Shown piece after piece: positions 46,701-58,700 of a DNA stretch of 64,000 nucleotides. A model generated the notes under the pieces. It saw only the letters and a list, made by a program, of their open reading frames with translations, made no database searches and was not told where the DNA came from. Every line of letters starts with the position of its first letter. Position 1 is the stretch's first letter. The translations under genes and the position numbers were made by a program. Origin of the DNA: Nematostella vectensis (Eukaryota; Cnidaria; Anthozoa; Actiniaria; Edwardsiidae); assembly GCF_932526225.1 (NCBI RefSeq), contig NC_064037.1, forward strand, positions 11,886,203-11,950,202, written 5' to 3'.

Positions 46701-49700
46701 CAAAATACCCAGTTTGTGGCTATTATTTCCTGGTTTGATAAGATTTTGAAAATCAGGGCAAATAAGTCAATAGCTTGAACATATTTCATACTATGACTTT
46801 GATAACCAGGATTTACAAGCTTTGATTTGTTGGTGCCCTGCTTCGGTCTGTGAAGAGGAAAATCTGGCCTTGCCACCAAAAAAAGGTCGAATTTTTAGAA
46901 GTTGTAATTAACACCATGCCAAGTAAATGTAACAAAATGGGCCAAATAAGCCCAGGAAGAAAACCACTTGACAACTGACACTTGACATCCTGCTAGATCT
47001 TGTGGACTGTGTCAACAGTTAGAGACAAATACAGACTTTAAAAGAAAAAGGTTGACACCATTCGGAGGTGCTTTTTAATACACTATATTTTAGCAGGCCA
47101 ATACCTGCAGTTAATATTTGATAGTAAGAGTAGCATGTTTGCAGCTAATATGAACAACTTCAAAAAATAATTAGCTAAAAAAAATGATTATTTTAATAGG
47201 GAGTTGTGTAAACTATGTTATTTTACAGTAAACAAAAGTAAAAAATAAAGCTTTTTGAGTAGCAAAACACAGTCATCAATAAAGCAGATATTATCATTAA
47301 AAGAAAAACTTGAGGATATTTTCCTTATCATTACATATAATTATCAATTACAGCGAAATAACAGACTGGTATTATTACAGGGAAATAACAGACTCTTTGT
47401 GTGGCAGCATAATTTTCCCCACAAGAACTTTTATGAAAGATTTAACAAGGACTGAAAGTGCATTACTATAATGGTGGCAAGTCTAACATTATATGCATGC
47501 TTTTATACCCTCCTTGCCTTTTTTGTAATGATTATAAAACGTATTATAGTTTCTGGTCAGCCAAGAGGTCACATGAGAAACGACTTCAGTGGATAGTCAC
47601 TATAATACACATCCTCTCTATCCTCTCTTTTTTTGGAAAGTCAAATTGGAACAAAGTATTCATAACAGATCATAAATAACAAGTATATATATTTTTTTTA
47701 TTTATATGGAAATAGGATTTACAAAAAGGCACAAATATCCATATTGAGGTTGCCTTTTATGAATGATAATATCGCCTTTCAGCGAGAGAATTTTGAGATC
47801 GATACAAATGATCACTTATTTTTTGCTAGAGCAAGAAAAAATGTACTCGTAGCAACATTTGAGTTCACTTATAGAAAAAAAAGAGTCCAAGGCTAGTAAG
47901 AAAATGTTTCTTTTTCTGTTGCTAAAAAGGTTCAGAAATTAGGAGGCATTTAACGATTGTATAAGACTTTGAAAAACAAGCGTCGTTTTGCCCCTTCTCG
48001 GCCGCCATTTTGGATTCCTTGAGACAAAGTCAATTTGTCCGCCCTGTCATCTGATTGGCCAATCCGCGTGTCTAAAAATAGCCTGATCCTAGGAAACGCC
48101 GTGACAGCTGTATAGTACCAGAATATGGGGAAGATGATTGCCCCTACTTATGAGCCCCTGACAACATAGATCACGTGACAAAATAGTTTTTTGCCTTTCC
48201 GCCGTTGGGGAAAACAGCTTGGACAAAGGTGTTTACTGAATAAGTGTGTCAAATGATAGCGTTTTAGCATCCGGAATTTTCTCTGCCGTTGTTAAGTCAC
48301 GTGGCCCGCTGCGAATTGATAATGATGATTTGTGATTTGCCCCTACTTTTCTTGCCGGTTAAGACATCAGTGTGCAGACGTGTTTCAAAGGAACATAAAA
48401 ACATGCGATATCTTCTTTTTCATAGCGTATCCACCAGCAATGATTTTTTTCAATACGATTTGCAAAAGTCACGTGATCCGCTCCATGACGTCATCACTTA
48501 AAATAAAATATTACCAAACAGCAGGGGCTCATAAGTAGGGGCAATCAACTGTATTATATAAATATCACAGCGTTTCCTAGGATCAGGCTATTTTTAGACG
48601 CGCGCGCACGAACGGGCCAATCAGCTACGTTGACGTTGGTCGCGCGCGCGAGTGACGCGAGGCTGCACGCGCAAATTGCAGTTAGGAAGAATATATTTTT
48701 ATCTATCATCCGTCGGTTCTGTTTGTTTACCAAAAGAATTGCAAGCTAGAATTCAAAGTCATAGGTAGGGTTGGATTCATATTAAAGAAGAGAGCAACAA
48801 AAAGTCAAAGTACCGAAGAGAGAACATAGCTTTTTGTCTGAGACTGCGCGTGCAGTTGAGCTCAGCCAAAACGTCAACTCAAAGGTCGAATCTGATTGGC
48901 TAATCCGCGTGTCTAAAAATAGCCTGATCCTAGGAAACGCTGTGACACCTATATAGTACCAAAATGTGGGAAAGTTGATTGCCCCTACTTATGAGCCCCT
49001 GCAAACAGCTAACATTGCCGAGTTCGATGTTTTGACCAAAAATGGCGCATTTAAGGGTGTACTCACATCTGTTGTCACGGAAAAGTGAATATAGCATAAA
49101 AGCCTTGTAGAAACTCACAAGGGTCTGATATTTGCCAAGTTGACCACAACAAGTGTGCTGACTATTATGATGACGTTAACCAGTGACGTCATAATATGAC
49201 GTCATAGATACAGATAAAAGCAAATATTTCAAGTAAAATTGCCCCTAAACAAATATTGAATACGTTTTATGAATCTTGAGGGATGGTTGCATTAAGCCAA
49301 GGATGCGTTTTAGAAATGATTGAGTTTTTTTATGATTTTTCAAAGGTCTTGAAGTCCTGATTATATGATATAATTTTGGTTTCTGTTAGATTAACGCTAA
49401 ATCCATGCTTGGCTTTATGAAGTAGATTTTAATAAAAAGGAATACAAAAAAAATATTGCGTTTTGAAATCATTTTGCAACCGGTGTTTGCAGCGCGCGCA
49501 GGTAGTGAAAATAGAAAACTTTGGCTTCAAAAACCAATCCTTAATAAACTTGGATGGATCGTTCTATACTTGCCGAGTCCTTATTAAGCTCACCTTTGTA
49601 ATAAGAACCAGGCAAACGGGAATTTCAATAACTTGATGAGATCCGAGATCAGGTAGTTCAGGTAGAGGTTACCGGCGAGTTGTAAGATGAAGAGGAACAT

Positions 49701-52700
49701 TCCAAATGACAGAAGAGACACCGCGAACCTGCCAGGGTAAAACAGGATGAGAATGGCAGAAGCGACACAAATTATAGCAGAGGTAGCTTGCCACAGAGAA
49801 CCTTTTCATTATTATTATTTTCCATTGTAATAATACCATTGGAGGACGAGAATTAAGGTCCACTTTCTTAGCTTTTCCCCTCTTAGCATATCAAGGGGAG
49901 TATATTTCCTAGCCTTTTTCTCTTCCTTTTTCTGATCCTTGCGGATGTTCTGTATCAAGTCCATCAGAGCGGCCGAGTCCACGGATTCTTTTCCTTTCTT
50001 TGGTCCGTACTTCATGATGACGGAATGGGCCTCGTCCACGTAGCCATGGGCAACCAGCCAGCGAGGAGACTCAGGGATCCATCTGAAAAAGGTACATGCT
50101 ATCTAAGCCCCTCTAGGATGACTCGAAGTGTTTACCGAGTTAAATATGGAGGAAGGATGATGGCCTAGCGCTCGCGCGTGTGTGTGTGTGGTTTTTTTTT
50201 CTGGGCCCTTGTCTTGAATTGAATCTGGTGTTATAACTGACTAGTACAGGATTTTTTAGGGATGAGGGAAAGGGGTGGGCACAACTCCAAAGTTTGACAC
50301 CAATTTACAAAATATATGGCTCGGGAAGGGGGGGGGGGCGATTTTGGGATGGAAATATATGGAGTTTAGTTCCCATGTATGTTGTCCATAGAGGGAGGGG
50401 GCACCGACAACCACCCCACCTCCTCCCGTGTTCCGCCACTTCGTCGTGATTCCGACTCTCTGGGACAGCAAGATTAACACAAAAAGACTAGCAGTAACAA
50501 GTTGTTGAAAAAACTGGATAGTCTGCATCGGCGTGGAGGAATCAAGTAAATAAATGGACAAAAGGTTGATATAGTATGTTTTTGGGCCTATGTTTTTATA
50601 GAGGAATAAAACATAATAGTTTGATAATAGCTGTGTTCCAAAGTTACTCACTTAGCAAGTAATAGAAATATTACTCCAGGGAAAGTATAAATCAGTAGCA
50701 ATGTTCGCCACTCCCTCACGAAGTACGCCACCATGGTGCAAAGCATCCCGCTGACGGCGAAAAACGCGTCGTCTGTCACCCCAAGCAGCGTGCGATATCG
50801 AGGCCCCGCCATCTCCATTATGACCAAGTATCGGGTTAACATAAAGCCGGTGGCTCCCACGCCCACAAGGAACCGCAAGAAGGCGAAGACAGCAGGAGAG
50901 TCGATCAGAGATGAGAAGAGTCCTGCAAGAAGCTGTGCGATATTTTATCAGTGCTGCATTTACGTGGATTCCTGGGGTGATGATTTATAAAAGCATAAAC
51001 ATTTACATGGTCGTGATCTTGATTTGTAAGCGTGATCATTAACGTGGTCTTGATTTGTAAGCGTGATCATTAACGTAACCGAGATTTGTAAGCGTTATCA
51101 TAAACGTTACCGAGATTTGTAAGCGTCATCATTAACGTGATCGAGATTTGTAAGCGTGATCATTAACGTGATCTTGATTTGTAAGCGTGATCATTAACGT
51201 AACCGAGATTTGTAAGCGTTATCATTAACGTTACCGAGATTTGTAAGCGTCATCATTAACGTGATCGACATTTGTAAGCGTGATCATTAACGTGATCGAG
51301 ATTTGTAAGCGTGATCATTAACGTGATCTTGATTTGTAAGCGTGATCATTAACGTGATCGAGATTTGTAAGCGTGATCATTGACGTGATCGGGATTTGTA
51401 AGCGTTATCATAAACGTTATCGAGATTTGTAAGCGTCATCATTAACGTGATCGAGATTTGTAAGCGTTATCATAAACGTTATCGAGATTTGTAAGCGTGA
51501 TCATTCACGTGATGGTGATTTGTAAGTGTGATCATTAACAAGATCGCGATTTGCAAGCGTTATCATTCACGTGATCGTGGTTTGTTTAAATTGTATATAG
51601 GGCCACAAAAGTTCTCAGTGTTTTTTTAAACTACTGTAATGTGTTTTACCCTGGCTTTAAATACATAAAGCCTATTTTTAACGGCGTCAGGCCCAGAGTA
51701 GAATTATCGTATTTCACTTCTAAGCTTCGTCAGATAATAATACGACTAGACCTTTCTTGATTATGCTAGCATTTAAAGGCATTTTTTGGGGAAACGAGAA
51801 ATTTAAAGTTTTGTTTTTCTTAAAAAAGAATTACTTGCATTTCCTGCCATTTTTCGTGACTGAGATACAGTTTTCAGCTTCAAGAAATTAGATAAATGAT
51901 CCTAAAGTTTCGCAGTTTTTATTAAATTGATAAATTTTCTCTCAGTCTTGACTGTTTGTCACTTTTTGTTGTGTTACTTGTGGGAAAAAAGGTCATCGGT
52001 TTTTCCCTTTCTCTTGCTCCAGCCAACCCGTGCGAAATGAAACTGGGATATTCCAAGACTTTCTGTAATATCCTTGAATATCTCACGATATTCATCTTAG
52101 AACATCCTGCGATTTCCTAGGATATTCTAGATACAAGGTGTGAATTTTCACGGTAAATTTGGACCGATATTCCAGGATATTCTAGGATATCTCAAAAGGC
52201 ATAGTCTTACTTTAAACAGGATTTTCTACGATATTCTGGAATATCCAATTGGATATAATGCGATTTTTTGGAATATGCATTAATGTGACAGGGAATGCAT
52301 AGATGCGTTGTTCCTTTTGCGATAAAGAACGATATTCTTTGACAATATTGGATTTTCTTTGATTTTAGTGAATGCATAATCGGATTTTATTAGATTTTTC
52401 GGAATTGAAGGAAATTGTTATTGTTATTGACATATTGTCATTTTGCAGAATATTATACGCTTTTCTCGGATATCCGGTAATTTATTACAAATAGCTAGCA
52501 ATATTTTCCAGCAAATAATTTTATTTTTAGAATACAGAACAAATTTACAATTATCTCAAAATTTGATAATCAACTTTATAATTTTCGGATACAACGTGAA
52601 CAGTGACTTCTATAACGTTATAGAAATCAGCAAAAATCGTTAAAAGACAAAACCAAATTCGACAAAAAGTTGGTATACAACAAAAAGTGCAAGGCAAGCT

Positions 52701-55700
52701 AAAATATCTCCATGATTAAAAAACCTACTTAAGCGGACATTTTACACCAACAATGGACATTTCACTTAGCTTTACTGAAGACTTTTTTGGTTTTGTCTTT
52801 TAAGGATTTTTGCTGATTTCTAATCAGTTGGTCCATTTTCTCATCAGTCATTCCGTAATTTCCCCTCATTGCACCTGCAAAAATAATGATAGTTGCAGTT
52901 ACGTAAGTGATACCTTTCTGCATTTCTCGCACTGTTGTGAATTACCATAAATTATCTGCATCTTGTTGCTGGTCCTTCCCTTCCCCTTCAGTGTGCACCG
53001 CATGAGCTCTTCTTCGGTAAAGAGGTTTGACAGGAGCCTCTTCACCCCTTCCAGGGGCTTTGACAGATATTTAATTTTCTGCTTTTGTTGTGACTGTAAA
53101 GAATAAATTGAACAATTAATTGAAAACAGCTAAAATCGGTGTATAAGCAATCAGGCGTGTATATAGTCTATACGAGTTCTCTGTTCCGGTTATATTGTTT
53201 GTTTTATGTTTTATCGACGTACCACTGGACTGGGCTGATCCTCTGCAGGAACATCTTTGTAAACCTATAAAAAATACAAAAAAAAAAAACAATATTCTTT
53301 ATGTGATAACAGCGGAGAGGACTATTACAATGTGCAAAAACCGCACAGTCACAGCCTTTAAAAAATCCAAAACTACTTGCTGATAGTGTTATATTCACTG
53401 CATTCGGCTACTAATATATGATACATAATTAACAAAATCATAAAATCCAGGCCGGGCACGAGAAAAGTACCGAATTTGAATTTGTGCCTAAATATTTCCT
53501 ATGTTTGAGAGCCAAATTCCTCATATCCAGGGAGTGGATTCAGAATACCGAAGCCGCCGTTTAAGCAACAACAACCATTTCGTTTTTGTCATAAGTATTG
53601 CAACTTCAGCATAATCACACGGTGTAAACTCACCTTGAGTTTTCTTTTCAGGTTTTTTACCTCTTGTTTAAGTTTAAGCACTTTGGACCAGACAAAAGCA
53701 CTTAAAATTAAGCGCGTTTTGCCGGGACGATCGGGGTAATTACCGCCCGGGTCTACAGTATCCTTAAGTGTTTACTTTACGTTACTTCTAGGTATATAAC
53801 ATTACATTAACACTAATATACTATTTTAGCAAAGTATTATCAATTGTGTGAAGGTAAATTAACTAACAAAAACATTCACGTAAGGGATGCGAAGAATGCA
53901 TTTAATATTCTGTGGATTTTCCTATTCTTATAATGTTACCTCGGTCAACGCTGTCGTTGCCTCCCTCAAGCAGCTCGTTTTCAAACTGCTTGCCTTGCGC
54001 TGTGAGTCTGAAATCCAAATAAAAAAACTGAAAAGTGGAGATATTATTCTGAAATTGCTCCGAGTTTTAGCACTGAAGTCATAATACAGAGGTGCTGCAC
54101 GCTCTTACTTCTTACGGCCCGTTACAAAATAGAACGAAACGCCGTCGAGGTCTACCGTCGCCCTGGGTTCAAATACTTCATGCTTTTATAAGAATGTACT
54201 CCGTAGTTTAGAACTGTAAAGCTGCTTGTGCTTCCAAACGTCCGCCACCAAAAGCAAGAGTATTTACAAATCACGGAGGAAAGAAATCCAAAATCGAGCC
54301 AGACAATGCCGCAAAAGATAATAGCATCGACGTTCCTCAAGAAACAAAAGCCAATGCGAATGTGAGCATGAGGAGAAATACCGTAGGAACTCAGACTGAA
54401 TACCCGAAATATTCTCTGCGCTACCGTTGCTTAGTTCTATTATTATATTAGAGACCTTACGCAAGAACGGGACGGCATCAAGAATGGCGCGCGCGCTCAC
54501 GAACTGCTCACACAACACGGCGTGTCGTCCGCGACGGCAAATCTAGAACGGCATTTTCCTATTTTCGCGTTCTACATGCGCTGTCAGGACGTCCTTGCGT
54601 AAGGTCTCTATTTTATAAAGTAAAACGATAAAAACAAAGAAGCCTAACTTCGACTTACCGAAGTTTTGCAACACTTCTGCCTCGTAAAGTCTTGGTGTGT
54701 TATCTGCTGCAATGCAATGAATACCACCGATACCAAACCACCCTGGCGCAAAACTTCACTTCCCCTGAGAACTGTTAACTCGCAACGATCCTCTGCGTTG
54801 TTCAGCCACTCCACAACAACAAATTTCTTGGAGATCATTTTGATTTGATCACTAAAATTCGATAAAATTCCCTAAAATCACGGAGATTTGCTAAGAAAAT
54901 GCAACCGGTACAATCCAACGAAAACCAGTACAAGTCGGCGACATCCCAGGCAGCCAGCAAGGGGTGAATCACGTATGCAAAATAGCGGATTCTGATTGGG
55001 TGATGTTGATTACAGAACGTAAGATAGTGTCATAACAAGCCGCACGCTCTTAACAACGGAATTTTTGACCCCGGCCCCTGTGGAGATCGATGCTTTTCGA
55101 GCATCGATCTCCACGGGGAGCGTCGTAGGCTCGGCATTCCAGGTAACACTTCGATCAACTAATCTCAATACCTGTCAGAAGAATGACAACAATAAAAGCA
55201 AAAGGCAAAAGTTTGTATCATTTAAGGGCTTGATTCACAATGTTGATATAAGTCTACAGCGGGCCGGAATTAATTTGGTTCTATATGATTATTTATGAGT
55301 TTCTTAATAACTGACCTTTACCCACGTGAACCTCGAAGGATATAGCGCAACATCAATCAGAGGGAGGAAATAACCGAGTGAACAATTAGCGAAAAAAGGC
55401 AAAATTTGACGGGACAGAAACACTCATCGGGTGATAAAAATAAGCAAAAATATAACTGGGCAAAAAACACTCAAACAAAAAATATATTATGATCATTTTG
55501 AGATTCAATGTCCAATTCCACGGACGAATCACACCAGTTTTTGAAAAAAGCGCGCTGTTTTACTGTGTTTCAAACAAAAACTTGACTTTACTAATTTGTG
55601 TGTTATTTATAAGTGATCATACGATTCGTAATTGCGCTCGTGTGCTTTAAATAGAGTCTCAAATTCGCCCTACGGGCTCGTGCAATTTATTATACTTTTT

Positions 55701-58700
55701 GAAAAATTACACTTGAACTAAGAAGTCACGTGACTTCTTATTTCCAGTCGCCTCTTCCAGAAGACGAAGTCGTACTGTGAAGTAAAACAAAACAAAGCCC
55801 GCTTAATACGGACACCCCGATGATACGGAGACTTATGAAAGTCTCGAGGGTGTCCGGGGTTCCACTGTATTTATATTTTTAGAAGAGTTTTATTTATTTA
55901 ATTTGTCAAATGTTGTTTATTACTTTTTCTGTTTTTGTTTTATTTCTATTGTTTTATAAGCCGCTTTAAAACTATGCGTTTTAGAAATGTCATGCATAAC
56001 TTAACAGTGCTTCAAATTCGGATAATTTTAATACAATTAATTTTAAATGTTGAAAAAAAAATCGCAGAATATCCAAAGGTCGACCCATGCGTATCAAATT
56101 CTTTTGCACTAGGTTCTTTCTCAAGCCGGAACGAACTCGCCTAATACGATATCATGGAAAATCGTAGAACATCGCAAACGAGCTATTCATGTCTTTTGCG
56201 TCGTTGCGATATTTAAAGATATCTTTGAATTTCACAAGTGTGATTACGCACCTTTTTATCTTCATTTGGATTTATTGCGATTTTCTGAGATATTCCAGGA
56301 TATCACAGAAACTCGACTATTATCGCAAAAAGTGAATTTTTCATTTCGCACGGGAAGTGGCGTCGGCCACGAACTTGAACGTACAAGATAGATCAGTTCC
56401 ATTAGCGTATCAGTGCAATCCCCGCTCCCGGCCCCTCGGACGGAAATTTAAGAAGAAAGATATGAGAGCAAAATCCCAAACTCTACCCCGCCAATGCTTT
56501 ATAGATTGCCCCCCCCCCCCTTTTTGGGGTTGTTCCCGCTCCCCTCCCTTCAGGAAATCCTGGGATCCGGCCGTGAGTCCCATCATTTCCATTATCCGTC
56601 ATCAAGAGATGCGTCAAATATGAAAGCTTAGTGGCTTTTGGTTAGAAAGTTTTATCACAAACAAAAATGTTAAGTATCATTTGTGGCATTTTCTAAAGAA
56701 ATCAGGCATTTTCATTTTTTGGGCCTTATGCGAGAATTTCTAGTATCATTGAATGCCAGTTTTACTAGCGTAATCGATAAAGGCCTAAATAGACGGTAGC
56801 ACGGCGTTTATTGCGCACGAAGCTTCACCACGTTTACAGTAAAAGCGCTTTATATTCAATCCTCAACCGAGCAAGAACGGTGGGACTCTGGCGCATAATA
56901 TATAGATTTAGGCACTGCCTAAAAGCGGAGCTAGCATAAACACCTTTTGTGTTGACTGGTCAAAAGTATTATTGGGTGATCTAGGATCCTGCTCTCTACT
57001 GAGAGTTATTTATTGTACCAACCAAATGGATCCAGGCTTTTTCAATAATTTAAATTATGCAGTACATCAAAGTTAACAAACACAATTCCTGGTGTGTATA
57101 TGGCTGTCAAAGTTGTCAAGAGTCTAATGGTAAATTCTTATGTCCCATCATAGAAGTTCCATTATGAATATATTTTTTTAAATCAAAACAATACTCCCAC
57201 AAGCTTTGCCCTTGTGCAGAAAATGTCATGGATGTAACAGCATTCCAAAGATTCAAAATAATATATTTAGACTGTTTAGATGCACTGTTTACTGTGATTT
57301 TTATGTATTGATTTAGTGGCGATTCTCTCCTTCATTGGACCGAATATTCAGAAAAATGTCTGGAAATTAAAATCCAAATCCAATCCAATCTCCTTTATTC
57401 ATTTATTTTTGGTGTATTGTATCCTTTATTCATGCATTACATATTGGTGCACCCCACTTTACCATATAGTGGCCTTGTTGTTGGTGGCCTACTCCCAAAT
57501 GAATGCAATGAAGAAAAAACAGATTGAAAATGCTAACTTCTAATTTCAAACCAAACCCTTCCATTGATCTATGTTTGGGGTAGAGAGGAATCAAAGAATA
57601 TCAATTGACTAAAAAATAATCGATGGGAGAGGATATATAAAGTGAATTGACTCAACTTGAAAGGTTTGGTGAAAAAAATATAACAGTAATGAAAATAATT
57701 TGATTGGGCATTTCTTAACATTTCCCCTTTCCCATTATCTTAACCCTTTCACCACCACAGGCCTCTAAAGAGGCCATGTCTTTGCTATCCAAGCTATGTG
57801 AACAGAATTCTATTATTGAAAAAGAACAAGGTTGTTGCTAGTGTTATAAAGTTTAAGTATCTTGCCCTAAAAAACCCTTCCCCTTAATAAAAGTTCCATT
57901 AATGTACATTTGTAAAGCTACATTCTGACAAGCTTTGTTCTTGCGAAGAACAATGGATGAAACAGGATTTCAAAGATGGAATATAGTGTCAGACACAATT
58001 TTAGATAAGATGCAATGCTAAAGATTTGCTGTACCATTTTAAGTGGTGATTTTCCATCCCCATGGGAATTAATATCCACAAATATACATCCAGTAATGCA
58101 TTATATTTTGGTGTTTTAAGAAACCCTGGATCTAACTATTCCAATGAAATAAATCTAAACATCTAAAATAAATGTAATGGGCAAGAGACTTGGAAAGAAA
58201 ATCCTAAAAAGAAAATATAAGTGAAAGTAATAAATGAAAATTTCTAATTTAAAAATCAAATCTGTTCATTAATTTATTTTTGGTGTAGAGGGGAAATAGC
58301 AAAGAGCATCAATTGCATACAAATAGTCAACAGGGAGAAGAAAAAGGAAGAAATATGACTCTTCCTTAAATGTTTGAAAAGAAAATATAATAACAATAAT
58401 GTGATAATTATATTCAGTACTTTTCTAAAATATCCCCTTTCCCATTATCTTTAGGTTGATAGAAAACTGTTTTCTTTACAGATTTATTATTTAAAAAGCA
58501 AACGTTTGTTTTTAGTTTTATATTATATAAGTATCTTGTTCTAAAAAAAACCTATGAGTGTGTACTGCTGAATCACATAGTAATGAACTAGTCATTTGCG
58601 CCCCCTCCCTTATGGTCCCGCAGAAGTCAGGGGTTAATGTGGGGTTTTAGACCACTTTTTTACCAGAATATGTCAAGAGGGGTGGTGGTATTGACTGTTT

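Larger units (their letters stand above)
52028..56355. mobile_element. candidate 4.3-kb transposon-like unit carrying a BEN-like gene
   Basis: CCCGTGCGAAATGAAA at about 52028 is repeated inverted at about 56340-56355. The first about 400 bp and the last about 220 bp are both dense in GATATTCC, GATATCC, GAATATC and TGCGAT motifs that are rare elsewhere in the window. This is a subterminal-repeat pattern like that of many cut-and-paste elements. The only gene recognised between the ends is the BEN-like one. No transposase and no clear target-site duplication were found, so the mobile interpretation is inference. Confidence 0.4.

Noticed and set aside
53250-53280. Possible extra exon of the BEN-like gene
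   Set aside because: It has acceptor- and donor-like edges, but its phase does not fit. Joining 53634 directly to 53093 keeps the frame and a continuous coiled coil.
54264-54518. 84-codon minus-strand frame
   Set aside because: It overlaps a MITE and lies in the intron between exons 1 and 2 of the BEN-like gene. No family resemblance.
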